A stretch of 64,000 bases of DNA from Thiopseudomonas acetoxidans (GCF_030362935.1 NZ_JAUCDY010000002.1:62001-126000), one strand, 5' to 3'; shown: positions 54,141 to 63,108, numbered from the stretch's first letter. Made by a program: numbers and translations. The notes: generated by a model from the letters alone, not told the origin.

Positions 54141-55577
54141 TTAGCGGTTCAACTTAAAGGTAATGAAGCTTGCTCGTCCTTGGCGTAAGACACGCATCGA
54201 TAAAGAGCGTTCTTTGGGTAATTTATCCATCACCTTGACAAAGGTTTTCGCGGAATCAATTACTTGATTATCTAAGTGCGTTATAACATCTCCTGGGCGC
54301 AAACCTATCATGGCTGCCGGCCCCTCTTTGACTTCTTGAATCACTACACCGCTTTGCAGATCAATGGCTTTTTTCTGTTCATCGGTTAAATCAGCCACGG
54401 TGATGCCTAATCTATTGCTAGTACCCTTACTTGATGACTGTCCGACAACAGTTTGTTCGTCTCCTTCACCGGGCGCTGCCCCAACTTTAACCTGCACGTT
54501 TTTCCTTGCACCTTCACGCATCACTTCCAAGCGTGCTGTGGCGCCAGGCTTTAACGCACCAATTAAATGCGGCAAATCAGCGGACATCACTACAGGCTGT
54601 CCATTCATCGACAAAATTACATCACCTACCTGCAGACCTCCTTTGGCGGCTGGGCTATTATCTAACACCTGCGCTACTAATGCTCCTGCAGGTTTTTCCA
54701 AACCAAAAGATTCTGCTAGATCTTTATTCACTTCCTGAATAATGACACCTAACCAACCGCGCTCAACACGCCCGCTTTTCTTTAGTTGCTCTGCCACATC
54801 CATAGCCACTTCCATAGGAATGGCAAAGGACAAACCCATAAACCCACCGGAACGGGTAAAGATTTGCGAGTTAATCCCCACCACTTCACCCTTCATATTA
54901 AACAGCGGACCACCGGAGTTACCTGGATTAATCGCTACATCGGTCTGAATAAAAGGCACATAGTTTTCATTAGGCAAGTTACGCCCTTTGGCCGAAACAA
55001 TGCCGGCGGTCACCGAATGGTCAAAACCAAAGGGCGAGCCTATAGCCAACACCCACTCACCCACTTTAAGCTGCTTGGACTGCCCCATTTTCAAAGTGGG
55101 CAGGTCTTTGCCTTTAACCTTCAGTAACGCTACATCAGTACGCGGATCGGCACCGACCAGTTTCGCTACTAATTCACTACGGTCCGACAGGCGCACGATA
55201 ATTTCATCTGCGCCTTCAATCACATGGTTATTGGTTAAAATATAACCATCTGCAGAAATAATAAAACCAGAACCTAAAGACTGCGCTTGCTGCTGTCTTC
55301 TAGGTGATTTTCCAGGTGAGCGTGGCGCAGGAAACGAATGCTCGAAGAAATCACGAAAAATGGGGGGTAAACCTTCTAACTCGGGAAACATAAAAGTATC
55401 ACGACCACCATAGACCCGCTCTTGCTCGATTTTTTTCCTTGTACTGATATTAACCACAGCCGGTGACGCCCGCTCAACCAATTCAGTAAAGTCTGGTAAC
55501 TGGGCATGCACAGCGAAGCTGCATAGAAAAACAATGCTTGCACAGAGGCCGATTAATACTGATTTTGCTTTGCGCAT
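54141..55577 (-). CDS. mucD: Periplasmic serine protease MucD (DegP-like)
   Basis: This roughly 478-residue HtrA protease removes misfolded periplasmic proteins and dampens AlgU activity in Pseudomonas. The signal peptide is cut near VHA (about 25). The catalytic triad is H118 (TNNHVI), D148 (TDVALL) and S221 (GNSGGP), all present. Two PDZ domains follow (about 255-350 and 390-475). The ATG at 55577 has GGAGAAAGAGATT upstream. It is the last gene of the algU-mucABCD group. Confidence 0.95.
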   Translation of the reverse strand: MRKAKSVLIGLCASIVFLCSFAVHAQLPDFTELVERASPAVVNISTRKKIEQERVYGGRDTFMFPELEGLPPIFRDFFEHSFPAPRSPGKSPRRQQQAQSLGSGFIISADGYILTNNHVIEGADEIIVRLSDRSELVAKLVGADPRTDVALLKVKGKDLPTLKMGQSKQLKVGEWVLAIGSPFGFDHSVTAGIVSAKGRNLPNENYVPFIQTDVAINPGNSGGPLFNMKGEVVGINSQIFTRSGGFMGLSFAIPMEVAMDVAEQLKKSGRVERGWLGVIIQEVNKDLAESFGLEKPAGALVAQVLDNSPAAKGGLQVGDVILSMNGQPVVMSADLPHLIGALKPGATARLEVMREGARKNVQVKVGAAPGEGDEQTVVGQSSSKGTSNRLGITVADLTDEQKKAIDLQSGVVIQEVKEGPAAMIGLRPGDVITHLDNQVIDSAKTFVKVMDKLPKERSLSMRVLRQGRASFITFKLNR

Positions 55578-55645
55578 AATCTCTTTCTCCAACTACTTAT
55601 TAATTAACTGTTTTAGCAGATAAATAAACGACTCTAACCTAGACC

Positions 55646-56092
55646 CTAATTTTGCTGCACCGCAAACTCTGCACGCAAAACTACTGGCATCAGGTCTGTA
55701 TTATTTGTATTGCGCATATTAAAACGATACAAATAAACACCACTTGCAGCAAACGTCACGCCTGCCAGAAAAATACTCCAGCCCTCGGTTAAGCCTATTT
55801 GTTGGCCCAGAACAGCGCCAGCAATTAAGGCTAACAAAGGTAATAAATACACCATCAAAGCGCTACGCAGCAATAAGTCTTCGCTAACACCAAGCACCAC
55901 AAAATCGCCTTCTTGCAAATGCAAATCGGTTATAGCCCTAACCTCATGACAGTATTCAGATTGCATTGCTTGCATTAATCCTTGCCCACAAGCGACTTTG
56001 GCCTGACAGCTACCGCAGGCCGACTGCCGGTTCACGCGCACGCGCACCGCGCCTTGCTCTACGGCGATTACTTGTCCACGCTCTTCTAACAT
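55646..56092 (-). CDS. mucC: MucC (RseC/SoxR-reducing family) membrane protein
   Basis: This 148-residue inner-membrane protein has four N-terminal Cys in CGSCQAKVACGQG (near residues 22-31), an RseC family pattern, and two membrane helices (about 78-97 and 105-125). In Pseudomonas, MucC is a minor regulator of AlgU; E. coli RseC is linked to SoxR reduction. It starts five bases from the mucB stop and 54 bases separate its end from mucD. Confidence 0.92.
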   Translation of the reverse strand: MLEERGQVIAVEQGAVRVRVNRQSACGSCQAKVACGQGLMQAMQSEYCHEVRAITDLHLQEGDFVVLGVSEDLLLRSALMVYLLPLLALIAGAVLGQQIGLTEGWSIFLAGVTFAASGVYLYRFNMRNTNNTDLMPVVLRAEFAVQQN

Positions 56093-56097
56093 CGTCG

Positions 56098-57042
56098 CTA
56101 ATCCTGCTGTTGAATACGGACGGACAACGCCAGTCGCTCAGCAGTTCCGGCAGGCACCTCACCAAGAACCGTAATCATGTACGGCCCCCGCTCCGTATCC
56201 AAGCGTCGTGTTACCACCGCCGTTGGACCCAACTGTAAACGTGCTGCAGCCACATCTTGTTCCAACAAAGGCTCTACAAACACACTGAACTGCGCCAAAC
56301 CATCCGAGTAGCTTTGGTTGCTGACTTGTTTGTGGTTGATTTTCCAGTTTTGACTTGCCTGATGCACCGCCTGATAGCCTTCAGGTAGCCAACCTAACTG
56401 CCAGTGCCAAGCTAACTTCTCAGCCTCATCAGCATCCAACGGTAAAGGCTCTAAGCAAGGCTGCTCAATAAGCAAATCTTGCGCATCGGGCTCATCAACT
56501 GAGTATTCAACAAACTGAAAACGCTCCAACAATTGGCCATGCTCATTTAAAAGCAATGATTTTAACGGCACGCCTGTCTGCGCATCCATATGCACTTCCA
56601 AGGGATACCTATGAGCATCAAGTGGTGCAAATAAAACAGCCAAGGTGGCGCGATCGGCAACCCGTGTGTGACCTAGCAGCTGCATTGAATACCACCGGGA
56701 TAAGTCTTGCCAGTTTAAATTTTGGCCGGGCCAGTCTTGGGTTAAGAACGGCTCATCTAGGTTTGGATGCACAACGCACTTTACCTGCCTATCGACTTTT
56801 AACATCTCAAGCCGCGGACCATTGAGCTGCAAAAACCGCTCTTGTTGTTGCCCTTCCTTATCAACATAGCGCCACATACGGTGGGTTGAGAAAACATCCT
56901 TGCGCTCATAGATAAAGCTGCCCTGATAGCTTCTCTGTTGTGCATCACGCAACTGTTTAAGCACTTCTTGTGCATCTTGGGCTGTGGCAGAGCTCGCTGA
57001 AAACAACCAGCCTACCATCAACCAGGCAAAACTATAGCGCAT
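56098..57042 (-). CDS. mucB: MucB (RseB), periplasmic regulator of AlgU
   Basis: This 314-residue protein has a signal peptide (to about ATA, 21) and a MucB/RseB domain (QGSFIYERKDVFSTHRMWRYV near the start, then LEVHMDAQTGVPLKSLLLNEHG). It binds the periplasmic part of MucA and shields it from AlgW cleavage; it also senses lipids or LPS in the known systems. It lies four bases after mucA. Confidence 0.94.
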   Translation of the reverse strand: MRYSFAWLMVGWLFSASSATAQDAQEVLKQLRDAQQRSYQGSFIYERKDVFSTHRMWRYVDKEGQQQERFLQLNGPRLEMLKVDRQVKCVVHPNLDEPFLTQDWPGQNLNWQDLSRWYSMQLLGHTRVADRATLAVLFAPLDAHRYPLEVHMDAQTGVPLKSLLLNEHGQLLERFQFVEYSVDEPDAQDLLIEQPCLEPLPLDADEAEKLAWHWQLGWLPEGYQAVHQASQNWKINHKQVSNQSYSDGLAQFSVFVEPLLEQDVAAARLQLGPTAVVTRRLDTERGPYMITVLGEVPAGTAERLALSVRIQQQD

Positions 57043-57046
57043 AGAG

Positions 57047-57643
57047 TTAACGCCCTTCTATACTGGCGGCTCGCGCATAAGGCAGGTTCGTTTCCATGCC
57101 AGACACCGTGGTTTGCTGATTGTGCTGTTTTAAATAAGCCGGTAGACGCTCTCTGTACCACGACGAGCTATCATCATTGGCTTGCTTGGTTTGCGAACCC
57201 TTGATGGAACCACCATAACTTGCCAACACCACCGGATTCATTGCAGAGTGCGACATTGCAGGAGCTGTCTGTTGTGCCTCTGCCATTACCGCTTGTTCGT
57301 CAGTGACATTCATGTTGTTGTAAAAACGCGCACCACCTAAGACTGCAAAGGTGACACTGGCGGCCACTGCTACCTTACCAACGCGAGACCATAGGCTCGG
57401 CTGAGCCGGTTTCTCCCTTGATGTCATTTCCACACTTTGCAAAGCTTCGCTTATGCGATCCGACAGATCAATCTGAGGAATCACAGCATCCTGACGCATA
57501 CTCCAACGCGCCGCTTGCATGCGTTGCCATTGTGTACGTAATTCTGGATTATTTGTTTCGCGTAAAATCCTCTGCAGCTCTAAATCATCGGCTTCGCCAT
57601 CCATTAGCGCTGAAAGTGATTGCTCTAAACTAGTTTTACTCAT
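57047..57643 (-). CDS. mucA: Anti-sigma factor MucA
   Basis: This 198-residue inner-membrane protein holds AlgU at the membrane. The N-terminal cytoplasmic domain (SLEQSLSALMDGEADDLEL) binds sigma, one membrane helix lies at about residues 86-108, and the periplasmic part ends in the Ala-rich region ARAASIEGR that regulated proteases and MucB meet. It is full length and shows no truncation of the type that gives mucoid Pseudomonas. The downstream protease RseP (27055-28407) is in the same window. Confidence 0.94.
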   Translation of the reverse strand: MSKTSLEQSLSALMDGEADDLELQRILRETNNPELRTQWQRMQAARWSMRQDAVIPQIDLSDRISEALQSVEMTSREKPAQPSLWSRVGKVAVAASVTFAVLGGARFYNNMNVTDEQAVMAEAQQTAPAMSHSAMNPVVLASYGGSIKGSQTKQANDDSSSWYRERLPAYLKQHNQQTTVSGMETNLPYARAASIEGR

Positions 57644-57671
57644 GTAGCTTTCCTCATAACTAACGGTTTGG

Positions 57672-58250
57672 CTAAACTTCTTCCAATAACGGCTGCAAAG
57701 CTTTGTCTACTGCTTCACGAGCGCGAAAAATACGTGAGCGTACTGTTCCCACCGGACACTGCATCACGGCAGCTATATCCTCATAACTTAACCCTTCGTA
57801 CTCACGCAACGTAAGGGCTACACGCAAATCTTCTGGTAACTTGCCGATGCTATCTTGCACGGTTTTATCAATCTCATCACGCAGTAACAAACGCTCGGGA
57901 GAATCGATATTTTTAAGCGCATGTTCACCCTCAAAAAACTCTGCATCTTGCGCATCAACTCCGCTGGCAGGTGGCCTGCGATTGCGAGAAACTAAGTAGT
58001 TTTTCGCCGTATTGATAGCAATTCGGTAGAGCCAAGTATAAAACGCACTCTCTCCACGAAAATTACCCAGCGCACGATAGGCTTTAACAAAGGCCTCTTG
58101 GGTTACATCTTGTGCCTCGTGGCTGTCCTGCACAAAGCGCACAACCAAGGCTAAAATTCGACTTTGATACTTCAACACCAACAGATCAAAAGCACGTTTA
58201 TCACCTTTCTGCACCCGTGCTACGAGCTGCCTATCATCATCAGCGGTCAT
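57672..58250 (-). CDS. algU: ECF sigma factor AlgU (sigma-22, RpoE)
   Basis: This 192-residue ECF sigma factor directs the envelope-stress regulon. Region 2 contains GDKRAFDLLVLKYQSRI and YTWLYRIAINTAKNYL; region 4 contains ALTLREYEGLSYEDIAAVM and GTVRSRIFRAREAVDKAL, which bind the -10 and -35 boxes. It closely matches Pseudomonas AlgU. The ATG follows CGGGGTCTAACTA. The gene is divergent from nadB. A probable AlgU promoter lies at 58566-58593, with a repeat element between it and the gene. Confidence 0.96.
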   Translation of the reverse strand: MTADDDRQLVARVQKGDKRAFDLLVLKYQSRILALVVRFVQDSHEAQDVTQEAFVKAYRALGNFRGESAFYTWLYRIAINTAKNYLVSRNRRPPASGVDAQDAEFFEGEHALKNIDSPERLLLRDEIDKTVQDSIGKLPEDLRVALTLREYEGLSYEDIAAVMQCPVGTVRSRIFRAREAVDKALQPLLEEV

Positions 58251-58340
58251 TAGTTAGACCCCGAGTAGGTATTTATTTTTATATTCTTCATTCTGTATGG
58301 CGCCATACTGCCCTCAATTAAACGCCTACTGACTACCATC

Positions 58341-58371
58341 AAATCTTGCGCAAGCGCTTGCTGCAAGATTT
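58341..58371. other. Imperfect palindrome in the algU leader
   Basis: AAATCTTGC (58341-58349) pairs with GCAAGATTT (58363-58371), and a central CAAGCGCTTG (58351-58360) is itself a palindrome. It lies 91 bases before algU and beside repeat copy B. It may be an operator or an mRNA hairpin. Confidence 0.4.
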
Positions 58372-58380
58372 CTCCATTTA

Positions 58381-58528
58381 TTAAGAAGCCTCTGAATAAC
58401 TACCTGCGTAGCTACCACTGCGTTAAAAACGTACTCAAAATGCTCATTTACTCGGTGTAAACTGCGCTTTTTCGCACGTTTTTGCCTTGTGTTAGCGTCC
58501 TCGGTAACGTTATTCAGAGGTTCCTTAA
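58381..58528. mobile_element. MITE-like element, copy B (148 bp, terminal inverted repeats)
   Basis: The two ends (58381-58400 and 58509-58528) are 20-bp inverted repeats with 18 matches, both beginning TTAAG and including CTCTGAATAAC. The interior aligns with copy A (8367-8611) in the opposite orientation. Copy B is shorter because one internal block is missing. It is inserted between a probable AlgU promoter and algU. Confidence 0.85.
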
Positions 58529-58565
58529 CCGCATTTTTATTAATGGCATTTTAATAACCTAGTCT

Positions 58566-58593
58566 ATTGAGCACTGCTTTACCAAAAAAGTTC
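58566..58593 (-). promoter_or_regulatory. Probable AlgU (sigma-22/sigma-E) promoter of algU
   Basis: On the minus strand GAACTT (58593-58588) is followed after 17 bases by TCAAT (58570-58566), close to the GAACTT-N16/17-TCtnA consensus for AlgU. Transcription would start near 58559 and run through the repeat copy B (58381-58528) before reaching algU at 58250. Autoregulation of algU is established in Pseudomonas; this exact site is inferred from sequence. Confidence 0.6.
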
Positions 58594-58710
58594 AAAGCTT
58601 TATTTCTAATTCAATGCATTTTTCAGTTTTCAAAATTAAAAACAAGTTTTTCCTACAGTCTACAGGGCTATACTAGCGTAGCTAAAAAAATGCATGGGCA
58701 TCTTAATTTT

Positions 58711-60318
58711 ATGAGCGAAACATACCAGCACGATGTGCTAATTATTGGCAGCGGTGCTGCTGGACTTACTGCAGCACTCACATTGCCACATCACCTAAAA
58801 ATTGCCGTTCTCAGCAAAGGCAAACTTGCTGATGGCTCCACACCTTGGGCACAGGGGGGTGTTGCCGCAGTGCTGGATATTAGCGACAGTATCGAATCAC
58901 ACGTCCAAGATACACTCGTTGCCGGTGCGGGCCTGTGTCATGAAGAAGCCGTACGCTTTACCGTTGAAAACAGCCAAGCCGCGATTAATTGGCTGATAGA
59001 GCAAGGCGTGCCCTTTACCCGCAACCCCGCTGATGAAACAGGTCAGCAGCAATTTGCTTATCACCTGACGCGCGAAGGTGGCCATAGCCATCGTCGCATT
59101 ATCCATGTCGCTGATGCGACGGGCGCGGCAGTATTTAATGCTTTAAGCAGCAAAGCCAAAGAACGTGAGAATATTCAACTGTTAGAACACCAAACCGCGG
59201 TTGACTTAATCACTGACAAAAAGCTGAACCGCCAAGGCAATCGCTGCTTAGGCGCTTACGTCCTGAATGCACAAACCAACCAAGTAGACACCCATGCTGC
59301 ACGCTTTGTGATTCTGGCTACCGGTGGTGCTGCGCGTGTTTACTTGTATTCCAGCAACCCTGACGGAGCTAGCGGTGACGGGATTGCCATGGCCTGGCGT
59401 GCGGGCTGCCGGGTTGGTAATTTGGAGTTTAATCAATTCCACCCAACCTGCCTGTACCACCCTAAAGCAAAAAACTTCTTAATTACTGAGGCGTTACGCG
59501 GTGAAGGCGCTATTCTTAAGCTACCTAATGGCGAGCGCTTTATGAAACGCTTTGACGAGCGTTTAGAGTTAGCGCCGCGAGATATCGTAGCGCGCGCCAT
59601 TGACCATGAAATGAAGCGCTTAGGGCTTGATCACGTGTATTTGGATATCAGCCATAAATCCGCTGATTTTATCAAAGAGCACTTCCCTACCGTTTATGAG
59701 CGCTGTCTTTTTTTTGGCATAGACATCACCAGCCAGCCTATTCCTGTAGTACCTGCCGCGCACTATACCTGCGGCGGCGTGGTGATTAATCAGCATGGCT
59801 GTACCGATGTGGAAGGCCTCTATGCTATTGGCGAAACCAGCTTTACCGGCTTACATGGCGCCAACCGCATGGCCAGCAACTCATTATTGGAGTGCTTTGT
59901 TTATGCCCGCTCTGCCGCTGAACATATCAGCCAACAACTAGACAAAATCAAACAACCCAACTTTCTACCTAACTGGGATGCCAGCTTAGTCACCGACTCC
60001 GATGAAGATATTGTGATTTCGCATAACTGGAATGAGCTGCGCCACTTTATGTGGGATTACGTTGGTATCGTGCGCACTAATAAAAGACTTATCCGCGCGC
60101 AACACAGAGTCAAACTATTGTTAAGTGAGATTGATGAGTTTTATAGCAACTATCGCGTCAGCCGTGACTTGCTCGAACTTAGAAATCTGGTGCTGGTTGC
60201 TGATCTGATTATTCAGTCGGCCATGCAGCGTAAAGAAAGCCGCGGCTTACATTATAATCTAGACTACCCAAACTGTTCTGCCGTTGCTAAAGAAACCATC
60301 CTGCAACCTGACTATTAA
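58711..60318 (+). CDS. nadB: L-aspartate oxidase
   Basis: This 535-residue flavoenzyme oxidises aspartate to iminoaspartate, the first step of NAD synthesis. The FAD loop GSGAAG is at 13-18. The succinate-dehydrogenase-like region has GSTPWAQGGVAAVL, QFHPTCLYH, and GANRMASNSLLECFVYARSAA. I chose the ATG at 58711 (MSETYQHDVLIIGSG), although its ribosome site is poor. The open frame extends 48 codons upstream through the promoter zone. A TATACT -10 box lies at 58669-58674. It converges on ygfX with a four-base gap. Confidence 0.96.
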   Translation: MSETYQHDVLIIGSGAAGLTAALTLPHHLKIAVLSKGKLADGSTPWAQGGVAAVLDISDSIESHVQDTLVAGAGLCHEEAVRFTVENSQAAINWLIEQGVPFTRNPADETGQQQFAYHLTREGGHSHRRIIHVADATGAAVFNALSSKAKERENIQLLEHQTAVDLITDKKLNRQGNRCLGAYVLNAQTNQVDTHAARFVILATGGAARVYLYSSNPDGASGDGIAMAWRAGCRVGNLEFNQFHPTCLYHPKAKNFLITEALRGEGAILKLPNGERFMKRFDERLELAPRDIVARAIDHEMKRLGLDHVYLDISHKSADFIKEHFPTVYERCLFFGIDITSQPIPVVPAAHYTCGGVVINQHGCTDVEGLYAIGETSFTGLHGANRMASNSLLECFVYARSAAEHISQQLDKIKQPNFLPNWDASLVTDSDEDIVISHNWNELRHFMWDYVGIVRTNKRLIRAQHRVKLLLSEIDEFYSNYRVSRDLLELRNLVLVADLIIQSAMQRKESRGLHYNLDYPNCSAVAKETILQPDY

Positions 60319-60322
60319 ACAC

Positions 60323-60736
60323 TCACGCTAAAAACCGCAGCTGCACCCGCAGTTTGCGGTGGCTTTCTGCATCCAGCACATGCCAAGGCACAACCAAAGC
60401 ACGGGAAAAGCGTTGCTCAGGCTTGCGATAATAAATAACCAATAGCCAAGGCAACACCATTGTTTGTGCCGATAGGTGAATACTTTGCCAGCCGGTTTTG
60501 CTGGTCCATAGCTGCCAAGTTTTAGCTGTATAACGCAAGCCATATCCGTAACGCGCCTGTTTGACACACAACAAACGCCACCACACAAGCGCAGCATAGA
60601 GCGCGTAAATAACCAGCAAAATAGCTTTATAGAGGTGTGACACTGTGCTGCCTAACAGTGCGACAACCGCTAGCAGCACTAGCAAAAACACACACAGATG
60701 CAACCACGGACTGGGTTGCCAAAAATAAGCGCTCAT
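60323..60736 (-). CDS. YgfX/CptA-like small membrane protein
   Basis: This 137-residue protein has two N-terminal membrane helices (about 12-30 and 36-54) and a C-terminal cytoplasmic segment ending in RVQLRFLA. Its position downstream of sdhE is that of YgfX in gammaproteobacteria, where YgfX interacts with SdhE and has been called a toxin. The sequence alone gives modest support. An 89-base gap with no other feature separates it from sdhE. Confidence 0.75.
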   Translation of the reverse strand: MSAYFWQPSPWLHLCVFLLVLLAVVALLGSTVSHLYKAILLVIYALYAALVWWRLLCVKQARYGYGLRYTAKTWQLWTSKTGWQSIHLSAQTMVLPWLLVIYYRKPEQRFSRALVVPWHVLDAESHRKLRVQLRFLA

Positions 60737-60825
60737 TGCTTAAAAATCCTTTTTAAGGCTGCAGAGGCTGATGAAACGCGAACTGCTTGCACAGAGTACC
60801 GCCAGCAGATCGCCTCTAGAGACTG

Positions 60826-61101
60826 TTATAGCTCGATGGGTCGCTCGTCATTGTGCTTTAAAACCAAGCCTACAATGCGCTGCAAATCTTCATCGTCGGG
60901 CTGATTACGATTCATAAACCAGCCAAATATATCTTGATCCTCACAGGCCAGTAACTTTACGTAACGCTCCTTATCCGCATCCTGCAAGGAAGGAAATGCT
61001 TCTTTTAAAAAAGGCACAAGCAGTCTATCCAACTCCAACATGCCGCGGCGGCTATGCCAAAACAAACGATTTAACTCAGCTTCTGACGTCATTACAGTCA
61101 T
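60826..61101 (-). CDS. sdhE: Succinate dehydrogenase assembly factor SdhE (CptB/YgfY)
   Basis: This 91-residue protein promotes FAD attachment to the flavoprotein subunit of succinate dehydrogenase. The family signature is RLFWHSRRGMLELD, which includes the RGxxE motif, and FLKEAFPSLQDADKERYVKLLACEDQDIFGWF follows, split here in naming. A second ATG four codons in is an alternative start. It is divergent from ygfZ, as in many gammaproteobacteria. Confidence 0.93.
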   Translation of the reverse strand: MTVMTSEAELNRLFWHSRRGMLELDRLLVPFLKEAFPSLQDADKERYVKLLACEDQDIFGWFMNRNQPDDEDLQRIVGLVLKHNDERPIEL

Positions 61102-61223
61102 AACACAACTCCCAAAAAATATTCGCTAAGTATAAGCCAGACAAATCAGTAACGCACTCACTGACAATTGCCCAGTAAAATACTATGATATACCTATTGC
61201 TCAGTCAGATAACCGAGGCACCC

Positions 61224-62165
61224 ATGAGTCAAACTACAGGCTTTACCCAGATAACCCAGGAAGGACTCTTAGCTGTACGAGGTAAGGATGCAAAAACCTT
61301 CCTGCAAGGCCAAATTACCTGCAACTTAAATTACGTCAGCAACGACCGTAGCAGCCTTGGCGCGCGTTGCACACCCAAGGGTCGCATGCAATCCACGTTT
61401 CGTATTCTGCCAGAGTCAGACGGCTATCTGCTAGCCATGCACCACTCATTAGTCGAGCGCCAGCTAAACGACTTAAAAAAATTCGCAATATTTTCTAAGT
61501 CCACATTAATCGACGAATCTGGACTCTGGACTCGCTTTGGCTTGATTAACGCTGAGGCAGCACTGATTGAGCTTGGCGTTAGCTTGGCCAAAGAGACCAA
61601 TTCGGTCGCGCGACACAATGAACTCATTGCAGTACGGGTTAGCGAAAACCTTTGTGAGCTGTGGCTAAAAAACCAAGACGCTGCCTGTTATCTAAAACGT
61701 TTAAGCGGTTTGCTTGAAGAGCTTAACCCCAATGCGTGGCAGCTTGAATTGATACGCTGTGGAATAGGTCATGTTACTGAAAGTAACTTCGAAGAATTTA
61801 TTCCGCAGATGTTAAACTTACCGGCGCTGGATGCAGTCAGCTTTAAAAAAGGCTGCTATACCGGCCAAGAAATCGTTGCTCGCATGCAGTATCTGGGTAA
61901 GCTTAAGCGCCACATGTATCACTTTTCAGTTGACGATAAACAACTACCGGAGATAGGCACGTTACTATTCTCCCCACTACGTAGCAAAGCTTTAGGTCAA
62001 GTGATTAGCGCCGCTTATGCAGAAACCGGAGTGGAATTACTGGCTGTCGCACTGGATGAAGCTGTGTACGAATCTGAAATTCGTTTAGCCAAAGAAGACG
62101 GTGCTTTACTCACGAGGCTTACACTGCCATACAGCCTAGATAGCGAAAGGGAGATTACTCGCTAA
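61224..62165 (+). CDS. ygfZ: Folate-binding Fe-S repair protein YgfZ (GcvT-like)
   Basis: This 313-residue cytoplasmic protein supports Fe-S enzymes under oxidative stress. It shows the GcvT/YgfZ fold, with DAKTFLQGQITCNLNYV near the start and the signature KGCYTGQE at residues 209-216, including the conserved Cys 211. I chose the ATG at 61224, with GAGGCACCC upstream; the open frame extends 13 codons earlier. It is divergent from sdhE. Confidence 0.94.
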   Translation: MSQTTGFTQITQEGLLAVRGKDAKTFLQGQITCNLNYVSNDRSSLGARCTPKGRMQSTFRILPESDGYLLAMHHSLVERQLNDLKKFAIFSKSTLIDESGLWTRFGLINAEAALIELGVSLAKETNSVARHNELIAVRVSENLCELWLKNQDAACYLKRLSGLLEELNPNAWQLELIRCGIGHVTESNFEEFIPQMLNLPALDAVSFKKGCYTGQEIVARMQYLGKLKRHMYHFSVDDKQLPEIGTLLFSPLRSKALGQVISAAYAETGVELLAVALDEAVYESEIRLAKEDGALLTRLTLPYSLDSEREITR

Positions 62166-62173
62166 CTATTAAC

Positions 62174-62196
62174 AACTTTTGATAGTATCAAAAGTT
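62174..62196. other. Perfect 10-bp hairpin upstream of the HDOD gene
   Basis: AACTTTTGAT (62174-62183) and ATCAAAAGTT (62187-62196) pair fully around AGT. It lies just after the ygfZ stop and 32 bases before the HDOD start. It may terminate ygfZ weakly or act as an operator. It resembles an FNR box but has the wrong spacing. Confidence 0.45.
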
Positions 62197-62227
62197 ATAT
62201 TTTAAAATTGGAACAGGTGACGTCTGA

Positions 62228-63073
62228 ATGGCCTTTTTAATTGAACAAGTTTATAGCGATATTATACAAGCGATTAACAGTGATGAACTGGTTTTGCCTA
62301 CCCTGCCAGAGGTCGCTTTACGCGTTAGAGAAGCCGCTCAAGATCCGGATATAGAAATTAACTGTCTTGGAAAAATTATTGCCACCGATGCAGGGTTATC
62401 AGCGCGCGTTATTAAAGTCGTCAACAGCCCGCTTTTGCGTTCAAGCAAGGAAATCACCGACTTAAACATGGCCATCAGCCGCCTAGGTCTCAGCTACACC
62501 TCCAATCTGGCCTTGGGATTAGCTATGGAGCAAATGTTTCAAGCCACCAATGAGCTGGTAGACAATAAACTGCGCGAGGTTTGGGCGCGCAGCACTGAAG
62601 TCGCTGGTATCAGCCATGCTCTGTGCCGTCACTTTACGCGCTTAAAGCCTGACCAAGCAACGCTGGCTGGCTTAGTACATCAAATTGGAATTTTACCTGT
62701 ATTAACCTATGCCGAAGAGCGTGACTCTAGACTTTTGCAAGACGCCAGCACCTTACAAAAAATTATCGACCGCCTGCATCCGCTCATAGGCCGACGTATT
62801 CTTGAAGCTTGGGATTTTCCAGCAGCCATCGTTGAAGTTCCGAACGAATATTTAAATTTCGAGCGGGTTTCAGAGCAGCCTGATTACGTTGATATTGTTC
62901 AAGTAGCCACCTTACAAATCCATGCCAATACCAATCATCCACTGGCTGAAGTGGACTGGACAACGGTAGATGCTTTTAACAAGCTGGGTTTAGATGTGCG
63001 CCAAAAACTTGAAGATGATGATGAAGATTTAAACGAAGCCATGGAAGCTGCTATGCAAATGCTGCAAAGTTAA
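62228..63073 (+). CDS. HDOD domain protein
   Basis: This 281-residue protein is dominated by an HDOD domain (about 20-220): LPTLPEVALRVREAAQDPD, IIATDAGLSARVIKVVNSP and ITDLNMAISRLG, then LAGLVHQIGILPVL. HDOD is a degenerate HD phosphohydrolase fold, found in signalling proteins, often without hydrolase activity. There is no attached response-regulator or GGDEF domain. The acidic tail (EDDDEDLNEAMEAAMQML) is notable. The ATG follows AGGTGACGTCTGA. The role is unknown. Confidence 0.9.
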   Translation: MAFLIEQVYSDIIQAINSDELVLPTLPEVALRVREAAQDPDIEINCLGKIIATDAGLSARVIKVVNSPLLRSSKEITDLNMAISRLGLSYTSNLALGLAMEQMFQATNELVDNKLREVWARSTEVAGISHALCRHFTRLKPDQATLAGLVHQIGILPVLTYAEERDSRLLQDASTLQKIIDRLHPLIGRRILEAWDFPAAIVEVPNEYLNFERVSEQPDYVDIVQVATLQIHANTNHPLAEVDWTTVDAFNKLGLDVRQKLEDDDEDLNEAMEAAMQMLQS

Positions 63074-63108
63074 TTCCGTTCTCTTTACACGGCAGCTATC
63101 CATGCAAA

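Noticed and set aside
62174..62196. Anr/FNR box inside the palindrome (TTGATAGTATCAA)
   Set aside because: The half sites are separated by three bases, not the four needed (13 nt in total instead of 14).
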